DNA of 64,000 nt from Rothia nasimurium (GCF_928382285.1 NZ_CAKMSS010000004.1:62001-126000); one strand, 5' to 3'. Positions 43,333 through 52,785 are shown, numbered from the stretch's first letter. Program-made: numbers and translations. The notes: generated from the letters alone by a model not told the origin.

Positions 43333-46300
43333 TTGCTCACGAACGATCGTTCAGCCCACTGGTCCGGTAGCGAAGACTGGATCAACGAATACTACCGTCA
43401 CAGCTCAGCTGACGAACTCGAAGGTCTGAGTGACCAGCAGCTAACCAACCTTGCCCAGGCCCACCGTACCCTGGCGGATCAGCGGGTAGCCGGTGAAGCC
43501 CTGATTTCAGTGAGCAACGATGACGCTGGCAGCACTCTCTTTATCGTTGTAGACGACACCAGCTTCTTAGTCTCATCTATCACCGCTCAGATTGCCGCAA
43601 ACTGGGGCGGTATTTCAGGGCTCATCCACCCCACCTTTGTCGTAGAACGAGACTCAAACGGCCACCTGACCAGCGTGACCGGCACCGGCTTTAAGCAGCC
43701 CGTAGCAAGCGGTGACACCGTTTCTATGCCCATTCTGCGTGATGCTGCCACCGGCAACATCGGTGCTGGGGCCACCATCGAGTCGTGGATTGCCGTCCGC
43801 CTCACCTCCCGCGTTGAAGGTGAAGACGTTACCCGCCTTGAGCAGGAAATCCGCTCCATTCTGATCGACGTGCGCCGAGCTGCCCGTGACAACGACGCCA
43901 TGGCAGCCCGCACCCTCGACATCGCAGAAAAATTGGGCGAACTCACCGACGTTACCCTGGGCGGCGCTGCCCACTACACCGGTTCCATCAACTCCGATGC
44001 CGACCCCATGACCCGCATCGAATCGGTCCAGGAATTCCTGCGCTGGCTTACCCGCGGCAACTTCCTCTTCATGGGCATTAAGGAACGCGACCTTTCAGGT
44101 CGCTCAGGCGACCTGCTGCTGACCGACCGTGACGGCTCTGGCCTGGGTATTCTTGCCGATACCGGAGAAGGTGACCCCATCGTCCTCACCGGTCTGGGCC
44201 TTGAAAATGCCCGCGACCCCAAGCCCCTCTACATCACCAAGGCCAACTCTCGCTCCACCGTGCACCGCCACGAGTACCTGGACTACATCGGTGTGCGCGA
44301 CTTTGACCGCTCCGGCAAGATTGTGGGTGAATACGTCATTCTGGGTCTCTTCTCCCGCCAGGCGTACTCTCTGCCCGCCGTCGAAACCCCTCTGGTGCGT
44401 GAGCGCGTTGCCATTATGCGCCGCCACCTGGGCTACCAGCCGGGCTCCCACTCCGATAAGACCCTGGCCGGCATCATTGAGGACTACCCCCGCCTCGAGC
44501 TTCTCCACGCTGACCTACAGGAACTTACCGATACCTTCCGTGGCATCATGGGGCTGGAAGAACGCCGTACCACCCGCCTCTTCCTGCGTCCGGACGCCTT
44601 TGGCCGCTTCGTCTCCGCCACGGTCTTCCTGCCCCGCGACCGCTACAACACCCACGTGCGTCAGCGCCTGGAAGCTGTCTTCCACGAGTTCATCGACATC
44701 GAAAGCCTGGACTTCGAGGTCTACCTTTCTACCTCATCCCTGGCCCGTATCTTCTTCCGCCTGCGCCTCACCACCCCCAACACCATTCCGGCTCTGGACG
44801 CCAAGGCGATTGAGCGCCGCCTGCAAGAAGCTACCCGCTCCTGGGGTGAAGCTACCGCCGCTGCCGTTGAGACAGCAGCTGCCGGCGAAGGTTTGAGCGC
44901 CGAGGACGGCCGTGCAGCCGCCTCAGCTTGGTCTGAGGCTGTGCCCATGACCTACCGCGCAGACTACGAGGTTGAGAACGCTGTTGAAGATATCAGCATT
45001 TTCGAATCCCTGAGTGAGGCTCAGCCGGCTGCTATCCGCATGGGGGAGCGCCAGGATCGCACCCGCGTAAAGACCTACCTGGCCAGCGCCCACACCCTCA
45101 CCGAGCTGCTACCCGTGATGCAGAACATGGGCCTGGTCGTTATCGATCAGAAGCCCTACGACATCACCCCGGCAGACGGCCGCAGCTTCTCCCTCTATGA
45201 CTTCGGTGTTGAACTGCCCGAGGGCGTGGAGGCAGATAAGGTCGCCACCCTCTACGAGGACGCCCTGAACGCCTACCTGTTGGGCAAGCGCGAGTCCGAC
45301 AGCCTGGACCGCCTGATTCTGGCAGAGGGGCTGACCTGGGAGCAGGTCCGCGTGCTGCGCGCCTACACCCACTACCTGGTGCAGCTGGGGCAGGTCTACA
45401 CCGCAGAGTTCATGTCTGATACCCTGCTGGCTTACCCCGCCGCTACCCGCCTACTCGCCGACTACTTCGCAGCTAGCTTCGACCCCGATGCCGAGTTCGC
45501 AAGCGACGAGCAGCGCGAGGACGCCCGTGAGCAGGTCTGGCGTGAACTGGGCGGCGTCCTGGATGCCATCCCCACCCTCGACGTGGACCGCTTCATGCGC
45601 TCCCTGGCCGCCGTCATGAAGGCGACCCTGCGCACCAACGCCTACCTCGACCGTCCTGCCCTCGCCCTCAAGGTGGCACCCGGCCAGATCGACTTTGCGC
45701 CCCTGCCCCGCCCCACCTTCGAAATCTTTGTCTACTCACCCCGCGTTGAGGGTGTGCACCTGCGCTTCGGCTCCGTTGCCCGCGGTGGCCTGCGCTGGTC
45801 TGACCGCCGCGAAGACTTCCGCACCGAGGTGCTCGGCCTGGTCAAGGCCCAGATGGTCAAGAACGCCGTCATTATCCCCACCGGTGCCAAGGGCGGCTTC
45901 TACCCCAAGCAGCTCCCCAATCCGGCCCTCGACCGCGACGCCTGGATCACCGAGGGTCGGGAGTCCTACAAGGTCTTCATCGCCTCCCTGCTCGATGTCA
46001 CCGACAACCTGGCTATCGAGGCTGACGGCAGCGAAACCGTCGTGCACAACCCCCGCGTTATCGCCCGCGACGGCGACGACTACTACCTGGTGGTCGCTGC
46101 CGATAAGGGCACCGCGTCCTTCTCAGACACCGCTAACGCTATTAGCGCTGACTACGGCTTCTGGCTGGGCGATGCCTTCGCCTCCGGCGGCTCTGTCGGC
46201 TATGACCACAAGGCCATGGGTATTACCGCCCGCGGCGCCTGGGAGTCGGTCAAGCGCCACTTCGCTGAGCTGGGTATCGACTGCCAGAGCGAAGAATTCA

Positions 46301-48234
46301 CCGCCGTCGGCATCGGCGATATGAGCGGTGACGTCTTCGGTAACGGCCTCATGCGATCCCGCGCGACCCGCCTGGTCGCTGCCTTCGACCACCGAGACAT
46401 CTTCCTCGACCCCAACCCCAACGCCGAGGTCGCCTTCGACGAGCGCGTACGCCTCTACAACCTGCCCCGCTCGTCCTGGCAGGACTACAACCCCGAGCTC
46501 ATCTCAGCCGGTGGTGGCGTCTACTCGCGCGGCGCTAAGTCAATCCCGATCTCTGACCAGGTACGCGAAGTGCTGGGCCTAGACGAAGACGTAACTGAGA
46601 TGGCTCCGCCCGAACTGCTCTCCGCCATCCTCAAGGCCCCCGTTGACCTGCTCTACAACGGCGGTATCGGCACCTACGTCAAGGGTTTTGCCGAGACCCA
46701 CGCTGCCGTAGGCGATAAGGCTAACGATGCTATCCGTGTGAACGGTCGCGACCTGCGCGCTCGCATCGTGGGTGAGGGCGGCAACCTGGGCTTTACCCAG
46801 CTGGGTCGTATCGAAGCTGCCCGTGCCGGCATCCTCATTAACACCGACGCGATTGACAACTCTGCCGGTGTAGAGACCTCAGACCGCGAGGTCAACATCA
46901 AGATTCTGGTTGACCGCCTAGTCACCGCCGGTGAGCTATCTGCCGAAGAACGCGCAGGCTTCATCGAAGCCCAGCGTGAGGACGTTGGTGCCCAGGTTCT
47001 GCGCACCAACGTGGAACAGAACGTGCTGTTGCAGGCTGAGCGTCACGGCGTGGTGCCCGGTGTAGAGGCCTACATCCGCCTGATCCACGACCTGGAAGAA
47101 AACGCGGGCCTCAACCGCGAGGTGGAATTCCTGCCCACCGACGAGGAAATTCGTGAACGCTACGAGGCCACCGGTGAAACCCTTAACGGGCCTGAGCTGG
47201 CTGTTCTTGCTGCCTACGTGAAGATTCACCTCACCGCAGAGCTTGAGAAGACCGACCTGGCAGATGACCCCTACCTGGCCCGTGTGCTTACCGAGTACTT
47301 CCCGCCCGCCCTGGTCGAACGCTTCGGTGAGCACCTAGAATCTCACCCCCTGCGCAAGCAGATTATCTGCACCCGCGTAGCCAACGAGATGGTTAATCTG
47401 GGTGGCATCACCCATGTCTTCCGCGCGGTGGAAGAAACCGGCGTGGGGGTAGACGCCCTGGCACGCGCCTTCTACGTTTCACGTGAAACATTTGGCATTG
47501 GCAACTCAGCGCGGTTGCATCGCGAGCTTCCTGCCTCTGTTCCTCTGGAAGGCTGGCAGGCCGTTATCAAGGACTGGCAGCGTGTGCTCGACCGCCTGGC
47601 CCGCTGGTTTGCGGCCGAACGTTCGGTGGTTGTGGGCACGCCCATCGCCGAGATGGTTGAGCGCTTCAAGCCCGTTGCAGAGCTCATTCCTTCACTCAAG
47701 GACTACTTCTCAGAGAACACCCGCGCTCGCGTTCGCGCTATGCGTGACCAGGCTGAAGGGTGGGGTCTGCCTGAAGAACTCATCGTCAACTGGATTCGCG
47801 AGTTCGAAGCTTTCGCCCTCATGGACGTGGTTCGCATTGCCGAAGCTCACGGCCTCTCCACCGAACAGGTTGCCCGTGTCTACTACTCGGTTTACGACCG
47901 CTTCCAGGTAGACCTGCTGCTGACCACTATCTCCAAGCTGCCGCGTAATGACCGCTGGGAGACTCTGGCTCGTTCCTCCCTGCGCGATGACCTCTACGAG
48001 ATCGCAGCCTCCCTGGCGCTCAATGTCGTCCAGGAGGTCGGCGAAGGCGTTGCTGCTGGGGCCGAGAGCGGTGACGCTGCCCTGGCTCGCTGGGTAGAGA
48101 ACCACCCCGTCCGTATGGGCCGTGTGGACTCCATGCTGGCTGAGATTCAGGACGCCGCCCCCGGCGCCGACGGCCGCCCCCGCCTGGCCGTCCTGCAGGT
48201 AGCCCTGCGCACCCTGCGCGGCGCGGTCAGCTAG
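43333..48234 (+). CDS. gdh: NAD-specific glutamate dehydrogenase, large type (L-GDH180)
   Basis: About 1633 residues. The N-terminal ~690 residues hold ACT-like regulatory segments (VQEFLRWLTRGNFLFMGIKERDL; EERRTTRLFLRPDAFGRFVSATVFLPRDRYN). The catalytic core follows (VEGVHLRFGSVARGGLRWSDRREDFRTEVLGLVKAQ; SGGSVGYDHKAMGITARGAW; VGEGGNLGFTQ), then a ~170-residue helical end. It oxidises glutamate to 2-oxoglutarate and ammonia with NAD+. No ATG is near; TTG 43333 is preferred because AAAGG lies seven bases upstream, and TTG 43279 is an alternative. A parS-like palindrome lies within the coding sequence at 47475-47490. It is divergent from a short paralogue. Confidence 0.92.
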   Translation: MLTNDRSAHWSGSEDWINEYYRHSSADELEGLSDQQLTNLAQAHRTLADQRVAGEALISVSNDDAGSTLFIVVDDTSFLVSSITAQIAANWGGISGLIHPTFVVERDSNGHLTSVTGTGFKQPVASGDTVSMPILRDAATGNIGAGATIESWIAVRLTSRVEGEDVTRLEQEIRSILIDVRRAARDNDAMAARTLDIAEKLGELTDVTLGGAAHYTGSINSDADPMTRIESVQEFLRWLTRGNFLFMGIKERDLSGRSGDLLLTDRDGSGLGILADTGEGDPIVLTGLGLENARDPKPLYITKANSRSTVHRHEYLDYIGVRDFDRSGKIVGEYVILGLFSRQAYSLPAVETPLVRERVAIMRRHLGYQPGSHSDKTLAGIIEDYPRLELLHADLQELTDTFRGIMGLEERRTTRLFLRPDAFGRFVSATVFLPRDRYNTHVRQRLEAVFHEFIDIESLDFEVYLSTSSLARIFFRLRLTTPNTIPALDAKAIERRLQEATRSWGEATAAAVETAAAGEGLSAEDGRAAASAWSEAVPMTYRADYEVENAVEDISIFESLSEAQPAAIRMGERQDRTRVKTYLASAHTLTELLPVMQNMGLVVIDQKPYDITPADGRSFSLYDFGVELPEGVEADKVATLYEDALNAYLLGKRESDSLDRLILAEGLTWEQVRVLRAYTHYLVQLGQVYTAEFMSDTLLAYPAATRLLADYFAASFDPDAEFASDEQREDAREQVWRELGGVLDAIPTLDVDRFMRSLAAVMKATLRTNAYLDRPALALKVAPGQIDFAPLPRPTFEIFVYSPRVEGVHLRFGSVARGGLRWSDRREDFRTEVLGLVKAQMVKNAVIIPTGAKGGFYPKQLPNPALDRDAWITEGRESYKVFIASLLDVTDNLAIEADGSETVVHNPRVIARDGDDYYLVVAADKGTASFSDTANAISADYGFWLGDAFASGGSVGYDHKAMGITARGAWESVKRHFAELGIDCQSEEFTAVGIGDMSGDVFGNGLMRSRATRLVAAFDHRDIFLDPNPNAEVAFDERVRLYNLPRSSWQDYNPELISAGGGVYSRGAKSIPISDQVREVLGLDEDVTEMAPPELLSAILKAPVDLLYNGGIGTYVKGFAETHAAVGDKANDAIRVNGRDLRARIVGEGGNLGFTQLGRIEAARAGILINTDAIDNSAGVETSDREVNIKILVDRLVTAGELSAEERAGFIEAQREDVGAQVLRTNVEQNVLLQAERHGVVPGVEAYIRLIHDLEENAGLNREVEFLPTDEEIRERYEATGETLNGPELAVLAAYVKIHLTAELEKTDLADDPYLARVLTEYFPPALVERFGEHLESHPLRKQIICTRVANEMVNLGGITHVFRAVEETGVGVDALARAFYVSRETFGIGNSARLHRELPASVPLEGWQAVIKDWQRVLDRLARWFAAERSVVVGTPIAEMVERFKPVAELIPSLKDYFSENTRARVRAMRDQAEGWGLPEELIVNWIREFEAFALMDVVRIAEAHGLSTEQVARVYYSVYDRFQVDLLLTTISKLPRNDRWETLARSSLRDDLYEIAASLALNVVQEVGEGVAAGAESGDAALARWVENHPVRMGRVDSMLAEIQDAAPGADGRPRLAVLQVALRTLRGAVS
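47475..47490. other. ParB-binding parS site inside the glutamate dehydrogenase gene
   Basis: CGTTTCACGTGAAACA matches the bacterial parS consensus TGTTTCACGTGAAACA at 15 of 16 positions, and its central 14 bases are a perfect palindrome. It encodes YVSRET in frame, so it sits in coding DNA as many chromosomal parS sites do. ParB bound here would help origin segregation. It is the only such site seen in the window. Confidence 0.8.
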
Positions 48235-48370
48235 GCCTCGGTTTATACACAGTAGCCCATGCCTTCTCTCTTGATTTCCAGTGGTTGAGTAGCAGGAAAT
48301 TATAGAGGGAAGGAGTGGGCTTCTTCGCCTCAGCAGTGGCTCCTATAGCCACCTCCCTTAAGTAGGCAAT

Positions 48371-48439
48371 ATTCTGCCGTTTTGTGGGATGGTGGCCTAG
48401 AATTATAGATAAATCGAGTATATCGGCGAGATTTTGCCG
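48371..48439 (+). promoter_or_regulatory. Promoter and probable operator of the hipBA-like operon
   Basis: ATTCTGCCG at 48371-48379 and ATTTTGCCG at 48431-48439 are spaced 60 bases. CGGC and GCCG at 48424-48439 form an inverted repeat with an 8-base spacer, the spacing known for HipB operators. TTGTGG (48382-48387) and TATAGA (48404-48409) lie between and could be the promoter. Autorepression by the HTH protein is inferred. Confidence 0.45.
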
Positions 48440-48452
48440 GTTAGGAGATGCT

Positions 48453-48644
48453 GTGGAGCTAGGAAAAGTTGTGCGTGCCTATCGTAAAAAACTCAAAATG
48501 TCACAGGAAGAGTTAGCTGCACTCAGTGGTATTTCTGAACGCACTCTACGTGATTTGGAGAAAGGGCGTTTGAGTGTCTCTTTAGAGAAAGCTGTAGCTG
48601 TTGCCGATGTGCTGGGTCTGAAAATTCAGGTGATTGAGGCATGA
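48453..48644 (+). CDS. hipB: HipB-like XRE-family antitoxin
   Basis: A 63-residue Cro/C1-type helix-turn-helix protein: LGKVVRAYRKKLKMSQEELAALSGISERTLRDLEKGRLSVSLEKAVAVADVLGL. GTG 48453 follows TTAGGAG by five bases; the longer reading from 48384 has no support. Its stop overlaps the start of the kinase gene (ATGA), the usual arrangement of hipBA. It should bind DNA as a dimer, neutralise HipA and repress the operon. The region is clearly AT-richer than its neighbours, suggesting transfer. Confidence 0.85.
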   Translation: MELGKVVRAYRKKLKMSQEELAALSGISERTLRDLEKGRLSVSLEKAVAVADVLGLKIQVIEA

Positions 48645-49846
48645 ACGCACTCAAAGCTGATGTGTACAAACAAGATACTCTTGCCGGGCACTTTTTCAGA
48701 ACACCTCATACTACTGAGTTTCGTTATTCTGCTGATTATCTTGACTCTCATCATGCACCTGTAGCAACCACCTTGCCGCTTACTGATGAACCCTTTGTGT
48801 ATCAAGCTGGCGCATTACCTCCATTTTTCACAGGTCTTTTACCTGAGGGTCGCCGCCTGACGAGTTTGAGAAATGTGTTGAAGGTGTCGAAGGATGATGA
48901 GCTTTCTCTTCTACTAGCGGTGGGTGCTGATACCGTGGGGGATGTGAGGGTACTGCCGCCCGGAGTTGTACCCGATAACGAGTATGCCGAACCTATAACG
49001 GAGTTCGACCCGACTCAGCTAGCATCGATTTCATTTGCTGATTTTTTCTCTGCCCAGGGATTACTGGACTACGCTGCCCTTCCGGGAGTTCAGGATAAAG
49101 TGTCGGGCAAGATGCTGACCATCCCCCTTCGTCACAACCACAATTTCTATCTGTTGAAGCTCACGCCTCCCGAATACCCATTACTCGTAGAAAATGAACA
49201 TTTTTTCCTAGAGTACGCACGTCGGATATCTTTTCGTAACGGTGTTGTTAGCTCTCACCTAGTGCGTGATATTACTGGTCGCTCGGGCCTTTTGATACAA
49301 CGATTTGATCGAGGGATAGATGGAAATGGCCATCTGGCTCGCTATGCGGTAGAAGACGCTTGTCAGCTTCTTAATCTCTATCCTGCTGATAAATATGAAG
49401 TCACAGCCTTGCGGTTAGCACAGGCGGTGGTAGAGAAAACAAGCCAGCCTATTCTAGTGGCCCAAGAATTAGTGAGACAGTTTGCTTTTGCATGGCTTAC
49501 TGGCAACGGCGATCTTCATGCAAAAAATATTTCCATTATCGAGTCTTCTGGAAAATATCGACTAGCGCCGGTATATGACATTCCCTCAACTGCACCCTAC
49601 GGCGACCAATCGATGGCACTTAAGCTACTTGGAAAAGAGCGAGGGCTTTCTGCAAAGACTTTTCTCGATTTTGGACAGGAACTTGGGGTGCGTCCTGCCG
49701 CAACCGCCCTCTTGCTACGTAAGATGCTTCATGAAACAGAGGAGCTTGTTGAAGGGGCGACGGGCCTTCCTTTTGACTCTGCTCGCCGTAAGCAGCTAGT
49801 CAAAATTCTGAAGAACCGTCGCCTATCTCTATCGGCAGGGCTCTAA
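48641..49846 (+). CDS. hipA: HipA-like Ser/Thr kinase toxin
   Basis: A 401-residue HipA-family kinase. The N-terminal subdomain (1-110) has ALPPFFTGLLPEGRRL. The core has SGLLIQRFDR, the catalytic loop GNGDLHAKN (Asp291, Asn296) and the metal motif APVYD (Asp313), all intact. GVQDKVSGKM near residue 150-158 corresponds to the region with the autophosphorylated Ser in E. coli HipA. HipA kinases phosphorylate glutamyl- or other aminoacyl-tRNA synthetases and induce dormancy. Start overlaps hipB by four bases; the stop overlaps the convergent gene. The gene is AT-rich for this genome. Confidence 0.9.
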   Translation: MNALKADVYKQDTLAGHFFRTPHTTEFRYSADYLDSHHAPVATTLPLTDEPFVYQAGALPPFFTGLLPEGRRLTSLRNVLKVSKDDELSLLLAVGADTVGDVRVLPPGVVPDNEYAEPITEFDPTQLASISFADFFSAQGLLDYAALPGVQDKVSGKMLTIPLRHNHNFYLLKLTPPEYPLLVENEHFFLEYARRISFRNGVVSSHLVRDITGRSGLLIQRFDRGIDGNGHLARYAVEDACQLLNLYPADKYEVTALRLAQAVVEKTSQPILVAQELVRQFAFAWLTGNGDLHAKNISIIESSGKYRLAPVYDIPSTAPYGDQSMALKLLGKERGLSAKTFLDFGQELGVRPAATALLLRKMLHETEELVEGATGLPFDSARRKQLVKILKNRRLSLSAGL

Positions 49847-50304
49847 GCAGCCTTCACCGGCACCCAGACCTGCATCTGAAAGTCATCAGCGGACGGGTCG
49901 CCCGGCCCATAGGCCTCAAAGACCGGGCCATTGGGCTTAAAACCTGACGCGGGCAGGAAGGTGCCCATCAGGTGGTCCACTCCGGCCATGGTACTCATGG
50001 GCACCGGGCCCTCAACGGTCGTCACCGCGAACTCGCCACCGTCCACCTTAAGGGCATTGAGACCCAGAGCCTGCGCGGTTTCCAGGTTCTCCACCAGAAT
50101 CCCCGCCATGTAGTCGAACTCGCCGGAAGCGTTCATCCCCACAATCACGCCCATCGAGTGCACCTCGGGCATGGTCACCCCCCGCGCCTCGGCGTGGGCG
50201 GTGAGCTTCTTCCAGAGCTCGCCAATGCCAGCGCCCTGCTTCACGGTCTCGCGGAAGCCCGCAATAAAGAACTCATCCTTGTGCTCTACACGCGCACCAA
50301 TCAT
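49843..50304 (-). CDS. GyrI-like / effector-binding domain protein
   Basis: A 153-residue soluble protein with the SOUL/GyrI-like fold pattern: FFIAGFRETVKQGAGIGELWKKL, a middle MGVIVGMNASGEFDYMAGILVE and VPMSTMAGVDHLMGTFLPASGFKPNGPVFEAYGP at the end. Stand-alone members bind small molecules or act as gyrase-inhibitor-like proteins. No function can be assigned beyond the fold. The ArsD-like gene ends 36 bases upstream on the same strand, so the two may be cotranscribed. Confidence 0.75.
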   Translation of the reverse strand: MIGARVEHKDEFFIAGFRETVKQGAGIGELWKKLTAHAEARGVTMPEVHSMGVIVGMNASGEFDYMAGILVENLETAQALGLNALKVDGGEFAVTTVEGPVPMSTMAGVDHLMGTFLPASGFKPNGPVFEAYGPGDPSADDFQMQVWVPVKAA

Positions 50305-50340
50305 CGACTACTCCTTAGAAAAATGTGTGTCGGCTCTATT

Positions 50341-50937
50341 TTAGTCGCCACACCCGCAGCCACAGCCACACGAGGCCTGCTTCGCAGGCTGCCCTGATTC
50401 GGTAGCGGCCCCCTGTGAAACCGGTGCAGAATCGTGACCCCCCATCAGGTTGACCCGGTTGCCAATGTCGGGCCCCCCGGCAGGCTTAGGGGTCACTCCT
50501 GCCAGCACCGCAGCAAATCCAGCCGGGTCAGCGGCAGGAACCGTGGTGGGGGCATCCGCACCGCCTGTGCCGCAGGCAGCCGCAGCGGCTTTGACCTTGG
50601 GCTGCTTTACCTCACCAAAACGGGAAAAACGGCGCAGCTGCTCAGCAGTGGGGTACATGTAGGACACCTTGACCAGGCCCTCTACCAGCAAAATGGGTAG
50701 AACCTCAGCGCCGGCCATAGCAAGCTGATCGGCAACCGGCTCACAGTCGGTAAAGGCAGAGGGGTAGGAGTCGGTGGAGTAGACGGCAATATCAAGACCC
50801 TCATCAAGCAGCTCCTGGGCTTCAGTAAGGAAGGCGTCGCGCTGGGTGTCGCCGGGGTCGTCCGGGTTTTCGCCGGCAGCCGGAATGAAAACTTCAAGGG
50901 GGGTGCTCCCCAGGGCGTCGCGAGATGAGCGTGCCAC
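50341..50937 (-). CDS. ArsD-like thioredoxin-fold protein with Cys-rich tail
   Basis: A 198-residue protein. The N-terminal half (LEVFIPAAGENPDDPG; EAQELLDEGLDIAVYSTDSYPSAF; AEVLPILLVEGLVKVSYMYPTAEQL) follows the ArsD arsenic-metallochaperone fold. The metal-binding Cys12-Cys13-Cys18 set of ArsD is absent. The C-terminus instead ends SCGCGCGCGD, with four closely spaced Cys, after an Ala/Pro-rich linker. No arsA, arsB, arsC or arsR is nearby. GTG 50937 has GGAG five bases upstream. It may bind another soft metal or act in a redox role. Confidence 0.65.
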   Translation of the reverse strand: MARSSRDALGSTPLEVFIPAAGENPDDPGDTQRDAFLTEAQELLDEGLDIAVYSTDSYPSAFTDCEPVADQLAMAGAEVLPILLVEGLVKVSYMYPTAEQLRRFSRFGEVKQPKVKAAAAACGTGGADAPTTVPAADPAGFAAVLAGVTPKPAGGPDIGNRVNLMGGHDSAPVSQGAATESGQPAKQASCGCGCGCGD

Positions 50938-51066
50938 TACTACTCCGTTCGTTGATTCGTGTGCTCTACCAAGCCTACGCCCGCTGGGGCTCGCAGAAAA
51001 GGTCAGGCGGCACACCCCAGTCGGGGTGCACCTCCTGTTATTCCTTGTCAGTTCGATGTAGGTGGG

Positions 51067-52785
51067 CTAGTCGCCGATAAAGAACTTGCGCAGGGCTGAA
51101 CGCAGGCTGCGGTCGTCCTGCTTCTGCTCGCCCTCTTCTGCCGGGGGCTGAGGCTCTACCTGCGTAGATGCCAGCGAAACTTTCTTAGCCCGGGCCGCGA
51201 TGCTGGGAACAGCATCGGTATCAGTGCTTCGATACTCCTTGCGCTCCTCGGGGGTGCCAAAAGCCAGGGTGCCGATGGTATTAGCGATATTTTTCTGCTC
51301 GGGGGAGGCCGGGACGCGGGCTACACCCGGGTCTATATCGCGGATATCCTGAGCCTTCTCACCGGTGGTGACGGGCAGGTCATTGGGGAAAGCCGCTGCT
51401 GCGTAGGCGCTTGCCGCCCGGCTGAGGGGGCTGGGCGTATCGTCGTCAGCGGGTTTCTCACTGGGGTGGACGTCGTCGCCCGACTCTTCCTGAAGACTCG
51501 GCACCTCGGCGGGGGAGGCGGGCAGAGGTTCATCTGCGGGGTCAGGAATCTGGGTGGGCTCAGAGTCAGCCGCGCTACCCTCAGTAGTGAAGAGGCTGGA
51601 GGCATTGTCTGAGGTCGTGGTGGACTTGATGACCACCGGGGCTGCTGGTGCAATAACCGGTTCGGAAACGCTGGTCTGATCGGAATCAGACTCGGGAGTG
51701 AGTGCAGCCTCTACAGTGTTCTCCGTAGACTCTTCGAGTGCACCCGATGCAGGCTCAGCTGCTGACTTAGGGTCAACCTCAGCCAGAACCGCACGGTAGC
51801 GAGCCTCAGTGGGAGCTAAAGTCCAGCCCAGGAAACCGGGGAGCGCGATAGGCTCAACGGTGCCTACCCAGGCGATGGTTTGCGCAAGAGTGGATGTTCC
51901 TGTGCTTGCCTGGGGTGCTGGTGTAGCTGCCGGAACGGGGGAGTTGCTCCCGGCGTCCTGCCCTACCAGGTTTCCGGTTACAAAATCTGCCAATGACAGG
52001 GCAACCTGCACTGGCACTGACGCCTCACCCCGCTTGCGCGCAATAACCTGCCCCACGGTGCCCTGGGCGCCGGGCGCCAAATCAATGGCGTAGAGGTGGC
52101 TGGGGGAGTTGGCAATTTCAAGCCAGAGGCTGTGGTTCAGGACGGCTTGGACGGTGCCGTCCGTCTTTTCCGGTGCCTTCCAGGGGGCAGAATCCAGGGT
52201 GGACGCCCCAAAATCGGCCTGAGGGGTAGAGGCAATGACCTTCTGCCCGGCCACTTCGGCAACCACACCGTTGCGTACTAGGGCCCGATAGAACTTGAGC
52301 TCGGGGGTGAAGGTGAACCCGCGCTGCTTCTCTTCGGCGGCAATCTCGGCTGGGGTGTATCCCGCACTGTGCCGGCGCTTAAGCAGGGCGGAGCGTAGAC
52401 GTAGCCCGTTATTTGAGACAGTGGCCCCTGAGTCTTCGACGGGTGTGTCGATGTGTTCAGTTTCATGTTCAGATGTAGGGGAGAGAGGCATCTGCTTGAC
52501 GATGACCTGGCCACCTGGCGATGAGTTGATACGCACGTTATAGGAACCTTCGAAGGTTCCACTGCGAGCCAGTTCGTAGATGGCGACGGTGGCTGAGCGG
52601 GCATAATCAGCTGGGGGTGGGGCGCCTAAAGAACCCGTGATGGCACAAGCAACACTATCTAGCGTGGTGTTGTGTACGGTAAAACGGATCTCCAGGGGCT
52701 GCTGATGTGCCTCTGAATGCCATTGTGTAAGGTGTGCGAGAGCTAAAAGGTGCGGGGGGAGCTCGGAGTGCGAATCAAAACTCAT
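51067..52785 (-). CDS. Hypothetical protein with disordered C-terminal half
   Basis: A 572-residue protein I do not recognise. Residues 1-100 look globular (HLLALAHLTQWHSEAHQQPLEIRFTVHN) and 130-290 include another folded region (YTPAEIAAEEKQRGFTFTPELKFYRALVRNG; SHLYAIDLAPGAQGTVGQVIARK). Residues about 340-560 are rich in Ser, Pro, Glu and Asp and probably disordered. No signal peptide or membrane helix. The ATG has only a weak ribosome site, and a hairpin (52799-52832) lies in the short leader. Codon use is that of the chromosome. Confidence 0.6.
   Translation of the reverse strand: MSFDSHSELPPHLLALAHLTQWHSEAHQQPLEIRFTVHNTTLDSVACAITGSLGAPPPADYARSATVAIYELARSGTFEGSYNVRINSSPGGQVIVKQMPLSPTSEHETEHIDTPVEDSGATVSNNGLRLRSALLKRRHSAGYTPAEIAAEEKQRGFTFTPELKFYRALVRNGVVAEVAGQKVIASTPQADFGASTLDSAPWKAPEKTDGTVQAVLNHSLWLEIANSPSHLYAIDLAPGAQGTVGQVIARKRGEASVPVQVALSLADFVTGNLVGQDAGSNSPVPAATPAPQASTGTSTLAQTIAWVGTVEPIALPGFLGWTLAPTEARYRAVLAEVDPKSAAEPASGALEESTENTVEAALTPESDSDQTSVSEPVIAPAAPVVIKSTTTSDNASSLFTTEGSAADSEPTQIPDPADEPLPASPAEVPSLQEESGDDVHPSEKPADDDTPSPLSRAASAYAAAAFPNDLPVTTGEKAQDIRDIDPGVARVPASPEQKNIANTIGTLAFGTPEERKEYRSTDTDAVPSIAARAKKVSLASTQVEPQPPAEEGEQKQDDRSLRSALRKFFIGD

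Noticed and set aside
40800..48234. Assembly duplication as explanation of the two glutamate dehydrogenase genes
   Set aside because: The two are divergent in orientation and differ widely in sequence and length, so they are true paralogues.
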